Position numbers and translations under genes: made by a program | From: Variovorax sp. Sphag1AA | GTDB lineage: Bacteria > Pseudomonadota > Gammaproteobacteria > Burkholderiales > Burkholderiaceae_C | Reading direction: 5' to 3' | DNA length: 64,000 nucleotides | Assembly: GCF_014192575.1 (NCBI RefSeq) | Contig: NZ_JACHYC010000003.1 | Coordinates: forward strand, 310,001 to 374,000 | Part shown: in pieces, positions 7,363-15,853 of the stretch | How positions within the stretch are numbered: position 1 is the first letter of the stretch | How the letters are laid out: every line of letters starts with the position of its first letter | The notes under the pieces: model-generated | Seen by the model: only the letters and a program-made list of their open reading frames with translations | Databases searched by the model: none | Told to the model about the DNA's origin: nothing

Positions 7363-9504
7363 TCAATGTCCAGGGGTGTTGGAAGAGGTGGGAACCATCA
7401 GCGCATCGAGTACGAGCACGCCTTCGCCTTCCGGTTTGACCAGGATCGGGTTCATGTCGATCTCGGCCACGTCGTCGGCATGCCGGCATGCGAACTCCGA
7501 GAGCCTTGCCACCGTGCGCGCGGCTGCGGCCACGTCGGCCTTGGCCTGACCCCGGGCGCCATTCAGCAGCGGGAACATGCGGAGGCTGCGGATCATCCGC
7601 GCAGCCTCTTCCTCGGAGACCGGCGCGACCTGCACCGCGACGTCCTTCAGGATCTCGGCGTAGATGCCGCCCATTCCGACCATCACCACGGGGCCGAACA
7701 CCGGGTCGCGCGAGACGCCGGCGATCAGTTCCACGCCGCCGCGCACCATCGGTGCCACGAGCACGCCGTCGAGGCGCGCTTTCGGCGCATGCTGGCGTGC
7801 ATTGGCCATCACGCGGTCGTAGGCCTGACGCACTGCGTCGTCGTCCTTCAGGTCGAGTGCCACCCCGCCAATCTCGGTCTTGTGGGCGATGTCTTCCGAT
7901 GCAATCTTGAGGACCACCGGATAGCTCGTCGCACGCGCGCTGCGCACTGCGTCGTCGGCGGACGAGACCACCTCTTCACGTGGCACGCTGATGCCGGCGG
8001 CTGCCAGTGCCTTCTTGGCGTGGAACTCGTTGCGGAACACGGCCGCGTCCACCTTCTCGACAGGGCCGCTGTACGCAGCCGCAGGAGAGAGGCTGGCAAG
8101 TTGCCCCAGCCGAACCAGCCCGGCCATGCCGTTGGCGGCTGCAGGAATGCTCGGGAACACCGGAATGCCCAGCGCATTGATCTCGGCCACCGCATCGGCC
8201 GGCCCCTTGCTGATGAGGACCATCAGGCGATCGGGATGGCTCTCGCGAATCTTCGACAACGCTTCCATGTACACGCCACGCAGGCGCGGGTTGTAGAGCG
8301 ACAGTGCGAGCAGCAGGACCAGCGTGCTGCCGCCGGCATCGCTCTGCAGCGCGGTGAGCATCTTGAGCAGGATGTCCGGGCGGGCGGACATCTGCGCCGA
8401 TGCGTCCACCGGGTTGTTGGTGCCGGCTTGCGGCACGGCCTCGCGGATCAGCGCCTTGGTGCTGTCGGCCAGTTGCGGAAGCGTCATGCCGGCTTCCACC
8501 ATCGCGTCGGCCATCATGATTCCGAAGCCGCCGGATGCAGCCACCAGCGTCACCGCATCCGTGGAGGGCAGGCGATCCGCACCCAGCAGGGCGGCAGCAT
8601 GGCCGACGTCAAGCAGTTCTTCGAACGAGCGCACGCGCAGCACGCCGTAGCGCTGGAAGACGGCATCGAACACTGCGTCCGAACCCATCAGCGCGCCGGT
8701 GTGCGAAGCGGCCGCGGCCTGGCCTTGTTCCGTGGCGCCGATCTTCAGCGCGATCACCGGCTTGCGCTGGCGGCGTGCCATGTCCAAGGCCTCGATCAAC
8801 CGTCCTGCGTCGCGGCAGGTCTCCATGCAGCACAGGATGATGCGGGTGGCGGAATCGTTCGCCAGGGCGGCGATGCCATCGGCCACATCCACATCGGCTT
8901 CGTTGCCGGTGGCGATGAACCGGCTCACGCCGAGGCCGCGATCGGCCATGCAGCGCATCGTGAAGCTGCCGATGTTGCCGGACTGCGAAACGATGCCCAC
9001 ATGGCCGGCGGGCGGCATGCTTTGTTCGAGCGCGATGGAGAACGAAGCGACCAGCCGATCCACGACGTTCACTGCGCCGAGGCAGTTCGGGCCCAGCAGG
9101 CGCATGCCATGGTTGCGCGCGACGCGCACCAGTTCGGCTTGCATCTCTGCGCCTTCCGGACCCGCTTCAGCAAAGCCGGTGGAGAGAACGACCACACCGC
9201 GCACGCCGCGGCTGCCGCAATCACGAACGGCCTGCAGGGTTGCGTTCGCGGGCACTGCCACGATGGCGAGCTCAGGCGCGGTGGGCGTTTCAAGCACCGA
9301 GGCGTAGGCCTGCAGTCCCTGGATGGTCCCGCCCTTGGGGTTGATGGGATAGATCGCGCCGGCGTAGCCGTACTTGCGCAGCAGCTGCACGGGACGGCCG
9401 CCGATCTTGGTCACGTCGTCGGATGCACCGATCACCGCAACGCTGCTTGCGTTGAAGAACGCTTCGAGCCCCGCGCCCGGCGCGGCCTGAACCTGGGTCA
9501 GCAT
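7363..9504 (-). CDS. NDP-forming acyl-CoA synthetase (acetate-CoA ligase family)
   Basis: A 713-residue fusion of CoA-binding, succinyl-CoA-ligase-like and ATP-grasp domains. It forms acyl-CoA from acid, CoA and ATP (giving ADP), or the reverse. The N-terminal Rossmann part starts SVAVIGASDDVTKIGGRPV (about 21-39). GPNCLG (138-143) and SQSGNIG (173-179) are conserved CoA-ligase loops. H268 in SHTGAL is the expected phospho-histidine. The ATP-grasp part spans about 490-713, with YPVVLKI and DMNPILV. ATG 9504 is preferred over TTG 9510 because AAGGGG sits eight bases before it, two bases after the crotonase stop. It supplies the CoA thioester for the downstream dehydrogenases. Substrate unknown. 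Confidence 0.92.
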   Translation of the reverse strand: MLTQVQAAPGAGLEAFFNASSVAVIGASDDVTKIGGRPVQLLRKYGYAGAIYPINPKGGTIQGLQAYASVLETPTAPELAIVAVPANATLQAVRDCGSRGVRGVVVLSTGFAEAGPEGAEMQAELVRVARNHGMRLLGPNCLGAVNVVDRLVASFSIALEQSMPPAGHVGIVSQSGNIGSFTMRCMADRGLGVSRFIATGNEADVDVADGIAALANDSATRIILCCMETCRDAGRLIEALDMARRQRKPVIALKIGATEQGQAAAASHTGALMGSDAVFDAVFQRYGVLRVRSFEELLDVGHAAALLGADRLPSTDAVTLVAASGGFGIMMADAMVEAGMTLPQLADSTKALIREAVPQAGTNNPVDASAQMSARPDILLKMLTALQSDAGGSTLVLLLALSLYNPRLRGVYMEALSKIRESHPDRLMVLISKGPADAVAEINALGIPVFPSIPAAANGMAGLVRLGQLASLSPAAAYSGPVEKVDAAVFRNEFHAKKALAAAGISVPREEVVSSADDAVRSARATSYPVVLKIASEDIAHKTEIGGVALDLKDDDAVRQAYDRVMANARQHAPKARLDGVLVAPMVRGGVELIAGVSRDPVFGPVVMVGMGGIYAEILKDVAVQVAPVSEEEAARMIRSLRMFPLLNGARGQAKADVAAAARTVARLSEFACRHADDVAEIDMNPILVKPEGEGVLVLDALMVPTSSNTPGH

Positions 9505-9506
9505 GT

Positions 9507-10277
9507 TCAACGCCCCTTGAAGACCGGCGTGCGCTTCTCGAGGAAGGCCATGCGCGCTTCACGCGCGTCTTCGGTCTTCGAGAGTGCGACGGTGAACTCC
9601 TGTTCGAAGCGGTACGCATCGCGCTGGGGCATCAGGTCGACCATGTTGGCTGCGCGCTTGGCATAGATGATGGCCAGCGGTGCCTTCGATGCGATCTCGC
9701 GTGCGAGTGCCATCGCCACCGGCAGCAGATCCTTTTCGGAGACCACTTCCTCGATCACGTTGCGGCGGAAGAGCTCTTCGGCGGTCAGGCGCTGGCCGGT
9801 GAAGAACATGCGGCGCAGCGTGGAGCGACCGAACAGCGTCTTGAGCATCGAGGCGCCGCCGGCCAGCCCGACGTTGATCTCGGGCATGCCCACGGTGACG
9901 TTCTCCGACGCATACAGGATGTCGCACGATGCCGCGAGGCCGAGCCCTGCGCCGAGCGCAGTGCCGTTGATCGCCGCGATCACCGGCTTGGCGCATTCGC
10001 GGATCGCATTGCCGGTCTCGCGCGTGATGCGGTTGTGATCGAGGAAGTCGCCGGCGACGGTGTTGTCGGGACGGTCCTTCAAGTCCGCGCCCGCGCAGAA
10101 GACGCTGCCGGTGCCGGTCAGCACGGCGCAGCGGATGTCCTCACGCTCGGAGATGGCGTCGAACGTGGCCACCAACTGGCGGCGCATCTCGCGATTCAGC
10201 GCATTGACCGGCTTGCGGTCCATCGTGACGAGGGCGACGCCCTCGGAGACTTCCAAACGAACCCATTGATCACTCAT
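9507..10277 (-). CDS. Enoyl-CoA hydratase/isomerase (crotonase family)
   Basis: Crotonase-fold protein of 256 residues acting on CoA thioesters. The oxyanion-hole segments are FCAGADLKD (60-68) and GTALGAGLGLA (105-115). E133 in the MPEINVGL segment matches one catalytic glutamate of hydratases, while the other position (in the GLGLAASCD loop) is not acidic. The exact reaction (hydration, isomerisation, ring cleavage) is therefore open. Its ribosome site GAGGTG and first codons are almost identical to those of the Bug gene upstream, a local duplication of the translation start. It lies two bases before the acyl-CoA synthetase gene. Confidence 0.92.
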   Translation of the reverse strand: MSDQWVRLEVSEGVALVTMDRKPVNALNREMRRQLVATFDAISEREDIRCAVLTGTGSVFCAGADLKDRPDNTVAGDFLDHNRITRETGNAIRECAKPVIAAINGTALGAGLGLAASCDILYASENVTVGMPEINVGLAGGASMLKTLFGRSTLRRMFFTGQRLTAEELFRRNVIEEVVSEKDLLPVAMALAREIASKAPLAIIYAKRAANMVDLMPQRDAYRFEQEFTVALSKTEDAREARMAFLEKRTPVFKGR

Positions 10278-10308
10278 ACATCACCTCAAAAAAAGAGAGC
10301 CGCCTTGG

Positions 10309-11319
10309 TTACCTGGCCGCTTTGTTGTCTTCGGCCGCAACGGCCTCGAATTCCTTCAGCACACGCGTCTGGTCGCGCTTGTAGTCCTCGACGCTGCCGG
10401 CGTACGGTTCCAGGTAGAGCTGCCGGCGTGCGGTCTTCATGGCCTCGGATGAGAGGGCCTGTTGCACGGCGCGCGAGAGCTGTTCCTTGATCGGGGCCGG
10501 CGTGTCGCTCCGCACGTTCAGGCTGTAGCTGCTGCTGAACGCCATGTTGGGCAGGCCGAGTTCCTGGAAGGTCTTCACGCCGGGCAGGAAGTTGTTGCTG
10601 CCGGGCACGCCGGTGGTGGCCAGCACCTTGACCTTGGGGCTGTCCTTCACCGCCTGGGTGGTGCCGATCGTCGTGAAGTAGGCGTCGATCTGGCCCGCGA
10701 GGATCGCGGTGAGTCCTTCGGCGCCACCCTTGAACGGAATGGCGCGGTACTGGATGCCCATGTCCCTGGCCATCCTCGCGGCCAGCATCGAATAGACGCC
10801 CACGCCGAGATCGAGACTGCCGACGTCGATTTCGCGGTGCGCATTCTTGAGGTCGTCGAGCCGCTTCCAACCGCGATCTGCGGCCACGATGAAGGCATAG
10901 CTGCTCTGCGCCAGCGGCGCGAGGATCTCGAAGTCGGAGAACTCGTAGGCCAGGGTGGGTGTGGCGATCTTGGCGCTGTAGAAGCCCTCGGCGCGCACCA
11001 GCAGGGTGTAGCCATCGGCGGGTTGGCCCTTCGCGGCCACGATGCCGACCGACGAGCCGCCGCCGGGGCGGTTCTCGACGATCACCGGCTGGCCCACGAT
11101 CTTCGCGAGTTCCTGGCCGAAGGCGCGTGCGATGTTGTCGGTCGCGGCGCCCGGGGGGTAGGGCACGATCAGCTTGAGCGGCTTCGAGGGATAGTGCTGC
11201 GCCTGCGCCGCCACAGGCAGCGAACTCGCCGCGGCGCAGAACACGGCCATGCCGAGCAGCGCGCGACGACCCATGGAGACCATGGCAGCCGGCTTTGCGC
11301 AAACCCATTCATCGCTCAT
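10309..11319 (-). CDS. Bug/TctC-family periplasmic substrate-binding protein
   Basis: Organic-acid receptor of 336 residues, first gene of the eight-gene minus-strand operon. Residues 13-41 form a signal peptide (MGRRALLGM... ending VAAQAQ), then YPSKPLKLIVPYPPGAATDNIARAFG. The first seven residues, MSDEWVC, are not typical of a signal peptide. They copy the start of the neighbouring crotonase (MSDQWVR) together with its ribosome site. The real signal peptide may begin at the internal ATG at 11283, which lacks a ribosome site, so I keep the start at 11319. Ligand unknown, presumably the acid degraded by the operon. Confidence 0.92.
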   Translation of the reverse strand: MSDEWVCAKPAAMVSMGRRALLGMAVFCAAASSLPVAAQAQHYPSKPLKLIVPYPPGAATDNIARAFGQELAKIVGQPVIVENRPGGGSSVGIVAAKGQPADGYTLLVRAEGFYSAKIATPTLAYEFSDFEILAPLAQSSYAFIVAADRGWKRLDDLKNAHREIDVGSLDLGVGVYSMLAARMARDMGIQYRAIPFKGGAEGLTAILAGQIDAYFTTIGTTQAVKDSPKVKVLATTGVPGSNNFLPGVKTFQELGLPNMAFSSSYSLNVRSDTPAPIKEQLSRAVQQALSSEAMKTARRQLYLEPYAGSVEDYKRDQTRVLKEFEAVAAEDNKAAR

Positions 11320-11630
11320 ACATCACCTCGGCAACAGGGGCCGGCTGGATGCGGCACCCGTCTGAAATAAAAGGACGCTTTCGACAAACGGGCCTTCGCC
11401 TGAAGGGAATTCTGTTGTTTGTCTCTTGCGGAAAATTATAGAAATCGCACCCCAATTCGGTCTCCCTTTATCCTGAAGGAGTGTTCTGCAAAAAATGAAG
11501 GAGTGCCCCGCGAGGGGACTGCTACGATGCGCCGGCGCAGGGGTCCGTCTACGGAAACCAATTCAATTCGAATTCGCCGCCAAATTAATTCAATTAATTG
11601 ATGAGCGAATTTGAGCGCCAGGAAAATCAA
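11320..11630. promoter_or_regulatory. Divergent promoter region with two AT-rich palindromes
   Basis: This 311-bp gene-free stretch separates the minus-strand CoA operon from the plus-strand SMP-30 gene. Its AT-rich right half holds two perfect 10-bp palindromes, aattcgaatt at 11565-11574 and caattaattg at 11591-11600, 26 bp centre to centre (about two and a half helical turns). They lie just before the SMP-30 gene and are a candidate operator. Short open frames here (for example 11419-11601) have no ribosome site and look non-coding. Confidence 0.5.
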
Positions 11631-12512
11631 ATGGAAATTCAGCGCCTCGGCAATTTGAAACTGGCATTGGGCGAATGCCCGATGTGGCACGGCGGCCGGC
11701 TTTGGCTCCTGGATTGCCGGCAGGGACTGGTCCTCGCGCTGGACCCGGAGACCGGCGAGGTGACGGCGCGGCATGAAGCGCCTGCGCCCCTCGGCTCTTT
11801 TGCGTTCAACGGTGACGGCGGCGATTGCATCGTGCTGTCGCTTAAGGAAGAAATCGCGGCGCTGAACCTGCGCACCGGCAAGCTGCAGTCGCTGGCGCGC
11901 ATCGACGCCAGCCATCCGAACCTGCGAATCAATGACGGCACGGCGCTGGCCGACGGCAGCTTCGTGACCGGCACCATGCATGTGTTTCGCGAAGAGGGCG
12001 AGCCGGCGCTCGGCGGGCTGTACCGCCTCGACACCGCGCTGCGCCTGCACAAGCTCGACGACGGCATCGACATCGCGAACGGGCCGTGCGTGAATCCGGT
12101 GAATGGGCGCTTGCACGTGGCGGACAGTGCGGCGCGGGTGATCTATTCGTATGCGATCACGGCGGACGGAGCGCTCGCCGACAAGCAGGTCTTCGTCCGG
12201 ACGGACGCCTGCGACTCCGGCCCGGACGGCTGCACGTTCGACAGCGAAGGCGGCCTGTGGACCGCGCTGGTCCGCGTCGGCGCGCTAGGCCGCTTCGACA
12301 TGCAGGGCCGGCTCACGCACCGCATCGATCTGCCGGTGACCTACCCGAGCGCGCTGTGCTTCGGCGGTCCCGACATGGCGGATCTGTTCGTCACCAGCAT
12401 CAGCGCCAGCGGGCGCCTCAGCGCATCTGGGCCGATGGATGGCGCGGTGCTGAAACTGACGGGAGTGGGCTTCCGGGGCGTCGCGCGCCCTGTGTGCCGC
12501 CTGCCGCTTTAG
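11631..12512 (+). CDS. SMP-30/gluconolactonase family protein
   Basis: Six-bladed beta-propeller hydrolase family whose members open sugar or other lactones with a bound divalent metal. The 293 residues include the family start LALGECPMWHGGRLWLLDC (11-29), with E15 the expected metal ligand, the central INDGTALADGSFVTGTM and IANGPCVNPVN segments, and DGCTFDSEGGLWTALV with a metal-binding aspartate. I start at 11631 because AGGA lies eight bases upstream and residue 1 matches the family; a TTG/ATG at 11598-11603 has no ribosome site. It converges with the LysR gene (4-base overlap). It could hydrolyse a lactone made by the Baeyer-Villiger-type oxygenases encoded downstream, which is only a guess from position. 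Confidence 0.9.
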   Translation: MEIQRLGNLKLALGECPMWHGGRLWLLDCRQGLVLALDPETGEVTARHEAPAPLGSFAFNGDGGDCIVLSLKEEIAALNLRTGKLQSLARIDASHPNLRINDGTALADGSFVTGTMHVFREEGEPALGGLYRLDTALRLHKLDDGIDIANGPCVNPVNGRLHVADSAARVIYSYAITADGALADKQVFVRTDACDSGPDGCTFDSEGGLWTALVRVGALGRFDMQGRLTHRIDLPVTYPSALCFGGPDMADLFVTSISASGRLSASGPMDGAVLKLTGVGFRGVARPVCRLPL

Positions 12513-13471
12513 GGCGAGCCGGCCGGCGGGCGATCGAGGCCCGCCGCGTTGCCGTGGGCCGAGAACCGCAGCTCGGGTCCGGCCACATGCTCCGCCACGA
12601 AGTCCAGGAAGAGGCGGATCTTGGCGGGAATGATCGGCGTGTCGAGGATGGTGGCGTACATGCCCTCGTCGAAGCCCTTGTTGCTGATCCGGTAGTCGCT
12701 CAGCACCCGCACGAGGCGTCCCTGCCGGATGTCGTTGTGCACTGTGTAGTCGTCGAGCAGCGCAATACCTTCGCCAAGCCGGGCGAGTTCCAGCAGGGCC
12801 ATGCCGCTGTTGGTGATGTGGCGAGGCTTGAAAGCAATCTGCTCGAGTGAGCCCTGCTGCTTGAAGAGCCAGGTGTATTCCTCACCGGGCAGCTGGTAGG
12901 CCAGGCAGTCGTGCGCGAGGATGCTCTCGGGTGCCGTCAGCTCCGGCTTGCCGGCGAGGTAGGCGGGCGATGCGACCAGGTAACGATCGCTCTGGAACAG
13001 CATGCGACGCTTGACGCCAGCCTCGACCGGCGGCGAGATGCGGAAGTCGACGTCGAACTGGTTGCGCCGCAGGTCGACAGCCGCTTCGCCGAGCGTGAGT
13101 TCGATGTGGATCTCCGGGTAGCGCTTGCGAAAGCCGGCGATCAGGTTGGGCAGCACGCCCAGGCCGAACATCATCCGCGAATGCACCCGAAGCGAACCCT
13201 GCGGCGCGGTGCTGATGGCGGTGATGTTGCTTTGCAGCTCGTTGATGCGCCAGAGGATGCCCTCGAGCTGGCGCGCGTATTCCTGCCCCGATTCGGTCAG
13301 CGCAATCTGGCGCGTGGAGCGCAGCAGCAGCTTGACCTTCAGCTCTTCCTCGATGTCCGTGATCATCCGCGACACCCCTGTCGCCGAGATGCCGAAGCGA
13401 CGTGCGGTCTCGGAAAAGTTCTTTGTCTGGGAGATCGACAGGAACAGTTCCATGGCGCGCAACCTATCCAT
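12509..13471 (-). CDS. LysR-family transcriptional regulator
   Basis: A 320-residue LysR regulator with the winged helix at 1-60 (MELFLSISQTKNFSETARRF, then GISATGVSRMITDIEEEL) and a two-lobed effector domain after residue 90. It is transcribed away from the luciferase-like monooxygenase cluster that begins 110 bp away at 13581, the usual layout for a LysR regulator and its target. A perfect TGCAG-N7-CTGCA dyad sits between them. It therefore most likely controls the 13581-20249 genes. Effector unknown. Confidence 0.93.
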   Translation of the reverse strand: MDRLRAMELFLSISQTKNFSETARRFGISATGVSRMITDIEEELKVKLLLRSTRQIALTESGQEYARQLEGILWRINELQSNITAISTAPQGSLRVHSRMMFGLGVLPNLIAGFRKRYPEIHIELTLGEAAVDLRRNQFDVDFRISPPVEAGVKRRMLFQSDRYLVASPAYLAGKPELTAPESILAHDCLAYQLPGEEYTWLFKQQGSLEQIAFKPRHITNSGMALLELARLGEGIALLDDYTVHNDIRQGRLVRVLSDYRISNKGFDEGMYATILDTPIIPAKIRLFLDFVAEHVAGPELRFSAHGNAAGLDRPPAGSP

Positions 13472-13486
13472 GAATACTCCAGTTGA

Positions 13487-13503
13487 TGCAGTTCTGATCT
13501 GCA
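13487..13503. promoter_or_regulatory. Candidate LysR operator (TGCAG-N7-CTGCA)
   Basis: A perfect 5-bp inverted repeat with a 7-bp spacer lies 16 bp upstream of the LysR start and 78 bp upstream of the first monooxygenase start. Position and symmetry fit a LysR recognition site for self-repression and activation of the divergent operon. No second copy was seen before the other monooxygenase at 15854. Confidence 0.5.
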
Positions 13504-13580
13504 GTTTCAGTCATAGCCGATCCGGTTCGTCTCCCTAGAATTTCCCGATCCGTGCGGGCGGTATTTTCCCGGAGACAAAA

Positions 13581-14651
13581 ATGGAATTCGGCGTATTTAT
13601 TCTCGCCCAGCAGCGCGGGTATCACCAGACTTCGCAGCAGGTCATCAATAACTCGATCCAGCAGACCGTGATTGCGGAACAGGCTGGATTCGACAATGCC
13701 TGGTACGCGGAGCATCATTTCAACAACTATTCGCTCTCGCCGTCGCCGCTGATGATGGTGGCCCACATGGCGGCCAAGACGCAGCGCATTCGCCTGGGCA
13801 CCGCCGTCTGCATCCTGCCACTCTATCAGCCGGCCCGCTTCCTGGCGGAGGTCGGTTTTGCGGACACGGTCTCCAATGGCCGGCTGGATCTGGGCGTCGG
13901 ATCGGGCTACCAGGAATTCGAATTCGAGCGCTTTGGCGTCGACATTGCCAACTCGGGCGCGATCTACAACGAATTCCTCGACATCCTTCCGAAGGGCTTG
14001 ACCCAGAAGATCTTTTCGTACGAGGGCCGGCTTCTCAAGATGCCGCCGAGCTCCATCGCGGTGCGTTGCGTGCAGGAGCCGATGCCGCCGGTCTGGATCA
14101 CCTCGGGCAACCCGGCCACCTTGAGCCGCGGGGTCCGCGAGAACTACAACCTCTTCGTGACCGCGCTGCTCAATGGCACCGAGGCCATTCGCGGCGTGCG
14201 CGGCAAGCTGGAGAAGGTGGCCGCTGAGAACGGCAAGGACCTCGACCGCGACGTGAAGTTCGGCTTCCTGCGCTGCGCCTATGCGTCCGACAACAAGGCC
14301 GAGATCGACGCCTACCTGCAATGCGCGCTCTTCCAGCGCCGCATCTCCGAGAGCCTGAAGTACCGCCGCTCGCAGTCCGACGACGGCTACATGATCAAGG
14401 AAGTGCCGTACGAGACGGACCCCACCATCGAGCAGCTGCGAAGCAACCTGCCGGTGGGCTCGGTGAACCAGGTCATCGACCGCATGCTTGAAGAGATCAG
14501 CATCCTCAAGCCCAAGCACATCGCGATCCAGACCCAGCTGGGCGACTTCGACCAGAAGACGATGCTCAAGCAGATCGAGCTCTGGGGCGAAAAGATCATC
14601 CCGGCCATCCAGAAGGAACTGGCCCCAAATCAAATCAGGAGACTTGCATGA
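13581..14651 (+). CDS. LLM-class flavin-dependent monooxygenase, copy 1
   Basis: Luciferase-like (bacterial luciferase/alkanal monooxygenase fold) protein of 356 residues, expected to use reduced flavin and O2 to hydroxylate or cleave an organic substrate. Family features are MEFGVFILAQQRGYH at the N terminus, AWYAEHHF (41-48), RIRLGTAVCILPL and the GRLDLGVGSGYQEFEFERFG block. A CCCGGAGAC ribosome site precedes the ATG. Over four fifths of positions match the second copy at 15854. It forms an ATGA overlap with the following Bug gene. The reduced flavin probably comes from the flavin reductase at 18100. Confidence 0.92.
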   Translation: MEFGVFILAQQRGYHQTSQQVINNSIQQTVIAEQAGFDNAWYAEHHFNNYSLSPSPLMMVAHMAAKTQRIRLGTAVCILPLYQPARFLAEVGFADTVSNGRLDLGVGSGYQEFEFERFGVDIANSGAIYNEFLDILPKGLTQKIFSYEGRLLKMPPSSIAVRCVQEPMPPVWITSGNPATLSRGVRENYNLFVTALLNGTEAIRGVRGKLEKVAAENGKDLDRDVKFGFLRCAYASDNKAEIDAYLQCALFQRRISESLKYRRSQSDDGYMIKEVPYETDPTIEQLRSNLPVGSVNQVIDRMLEEISILKPKHIAIQTQLGDFDQKTMLKQIELWGEKIIPAIQKELAPNQIRRLA

Positions 14652-15655
14652 CGACCCCGACCCAACCATCCATCAACCGACGCACCGTCCTGCTCGGCAG
14701 CATGCTGCTGGGCGCCGGCGTCAACAGCTTCGCGAACACGAATGCGAACACGGGCAACTGGCCCAACCGGCCGATCCGCATCATCGTCGCGGGCTCGTCC
14801 GGTGCCGGCGGCGACATCTTCGCGCGCCTCATTGCTGCGCCGCTCTCCGAAGTGCTCAAGCAGCCGGTGGTGGTGGACCCGAAGGCGGGCGCCAATGGCC
14901 TGATCGCCTGCGACGCGGTCGCCAAGGCGCCCGGCGACGGCTACACGCTGCTGTTCGCGCCGTCGTCCGCGATCCTCATCAACCCGGTGATCCATCCGAA
15001 GCTGCCTTACGACGCGGAGAAGGACCTGGTCCCCGTCGCGCAAGTGGGCGCGGCCGGCATCCTGCTGGTGGCCAATCCCAGCACTGGGTTCAAGAACCTC
15101 GCGGACATGGTGGCCTACGCCAAGGCGCATCCGGGCAAGCTGGCCTACGGTTCTTGGGGCACCGGTTCATCGGGTCATCTCGCCATGGAAGGCATCAAGG
15201 CACGCTATGGCCTCGACATGCCGCATGCGCCGTACAAGACGCTCACGTCGGAAGTGACCGATCTCATCGGCAACAACATCAGCGTCGGCTTCACCGACAT
15301 CGCATCGCCGATTCCGCACATGAAGGCCGGCCGCCTGGTCGGGCTGGGCCAGACCGGCTCGCAACGCTGGCCAGCGACCAAGGACCTGCCCACGCTCTCG
15401 GAACAGGGCTACAAGTTCGAGGCCGATGGCTGGTACGGCGTGTTCGCGCCGGCAGGAACGCCGCCGGAAATCATCAACCGGCTCAACGCGGAGATCTATC
15501 GCCTGCAGCAGACCCCCGCAGTGCGCGAGAAGATCGAAGGACAGAACATGATCGTCCCTGCAAGCGCGAGCGCGCAGCAGTTCGCGGCTTCCATCAAGCG
15601 GGACGCCGCCATCTGGCAGGGACTCGCGCGCACGACGGACCTCAAGGAAAAGTAA
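14648..15655 (+). CDS. Bug/TctC-family receptor with twin-arginine-like leader
   Basis: Periplasmic organic-acid receptor of 335 residues. The leader has INRRTVLLGSMLLGAG (9-24), a possible Tat-type signal, ending near SFANT. Mature family motifs are NWPNRPIRIIVAGSSGAGGD, KAGANGLIACDAVAKAPGDG and YGVFAPAGTPPEII. Its ATG overlaps the stop of the monooxygenase, and CAGGAGAC lies eight bases before it, so the two are translationally coupled. It presumably imports the substrate of the monooxygenases. A strong terminator follows at 15697. Confidence 0.93.
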   Translation: MTTPTQPSINRRTVLLGSMLLGAGVNSFANTNANTGNWPNRPIRIIVAGSSGAGGDIFARLIAAPLSEVLKQPVVVDPKAGANGLIACDAVAKAPGDGYTLLFAPSSAILINPVIHPKLPYDAEKDLVPVAQVGAAGILLVANPSTGFKNLADMVAYAKAHPGKLAYGSWGTGSSGHLAMEGIKARYGLDMPHAPYKTLTSEVTDLIGNNISVGFTDIASPIPHMKAGRLVGLGQTGSQRWPATKDLPTLSEQGYKFEADGWYGVFAPAGTPPEIINRLNAEIYRLQQTPAVREKIEGQNMIVPASASAQQFAASIKRDAAIWQGLARTTDLKEK

Positions 15656-15696
15656 GCACGGCCGCGCGCCCGTCGCGCTCCCTGCGACCACAAACG

Positions 15697-15727
15697 GACC
15701 GGAGCCAAACGCTCCGGTCTTTTTTTT
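15697..15727 (+). terminator. Rho-independent terminator
   Basis: A 9-bp perfect stem (gaccggagc at 15697-15705, gctccggtc at 15711-15719) with a 5-base loop is followed by eight T residues. It ends transcription of the 13581-15655 pair, so the second monooxygenase at 15854 needs its own promoter or readthrough. Confidence 0.92.
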
Positions 15728-15853
15728 GCGCGTCCGCATCGCGCATCCCACCGTTTTTTGCAGGACTGAATCACGTTCCTTCGGTATTCACGACCGGGGG
15801 ATCGAACAAGAGAATTTCCGTCATTGCACATCACCCCTCGGAAGGCGGAACAC

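Noticed and set aside
7357..9666. 769-residue open frame on the plus strand
   Set aside because: Lies antisense to the acyl-CoA synthetase; His/Arg/Ala-rich translation without domains, typical of GC-rich shadow frames.
11419..11601. 60-residue open frame upstream of the SMP-30 gene
   Set aside because: No ribosome site, unusual composition, overlaps the palindromic regulatory region.
15824..15853. Ten-residue extension of monooxygenase copy 2
   Set aside because: Absent from copy 1, and the ribosome site fits the ATG at 15854.
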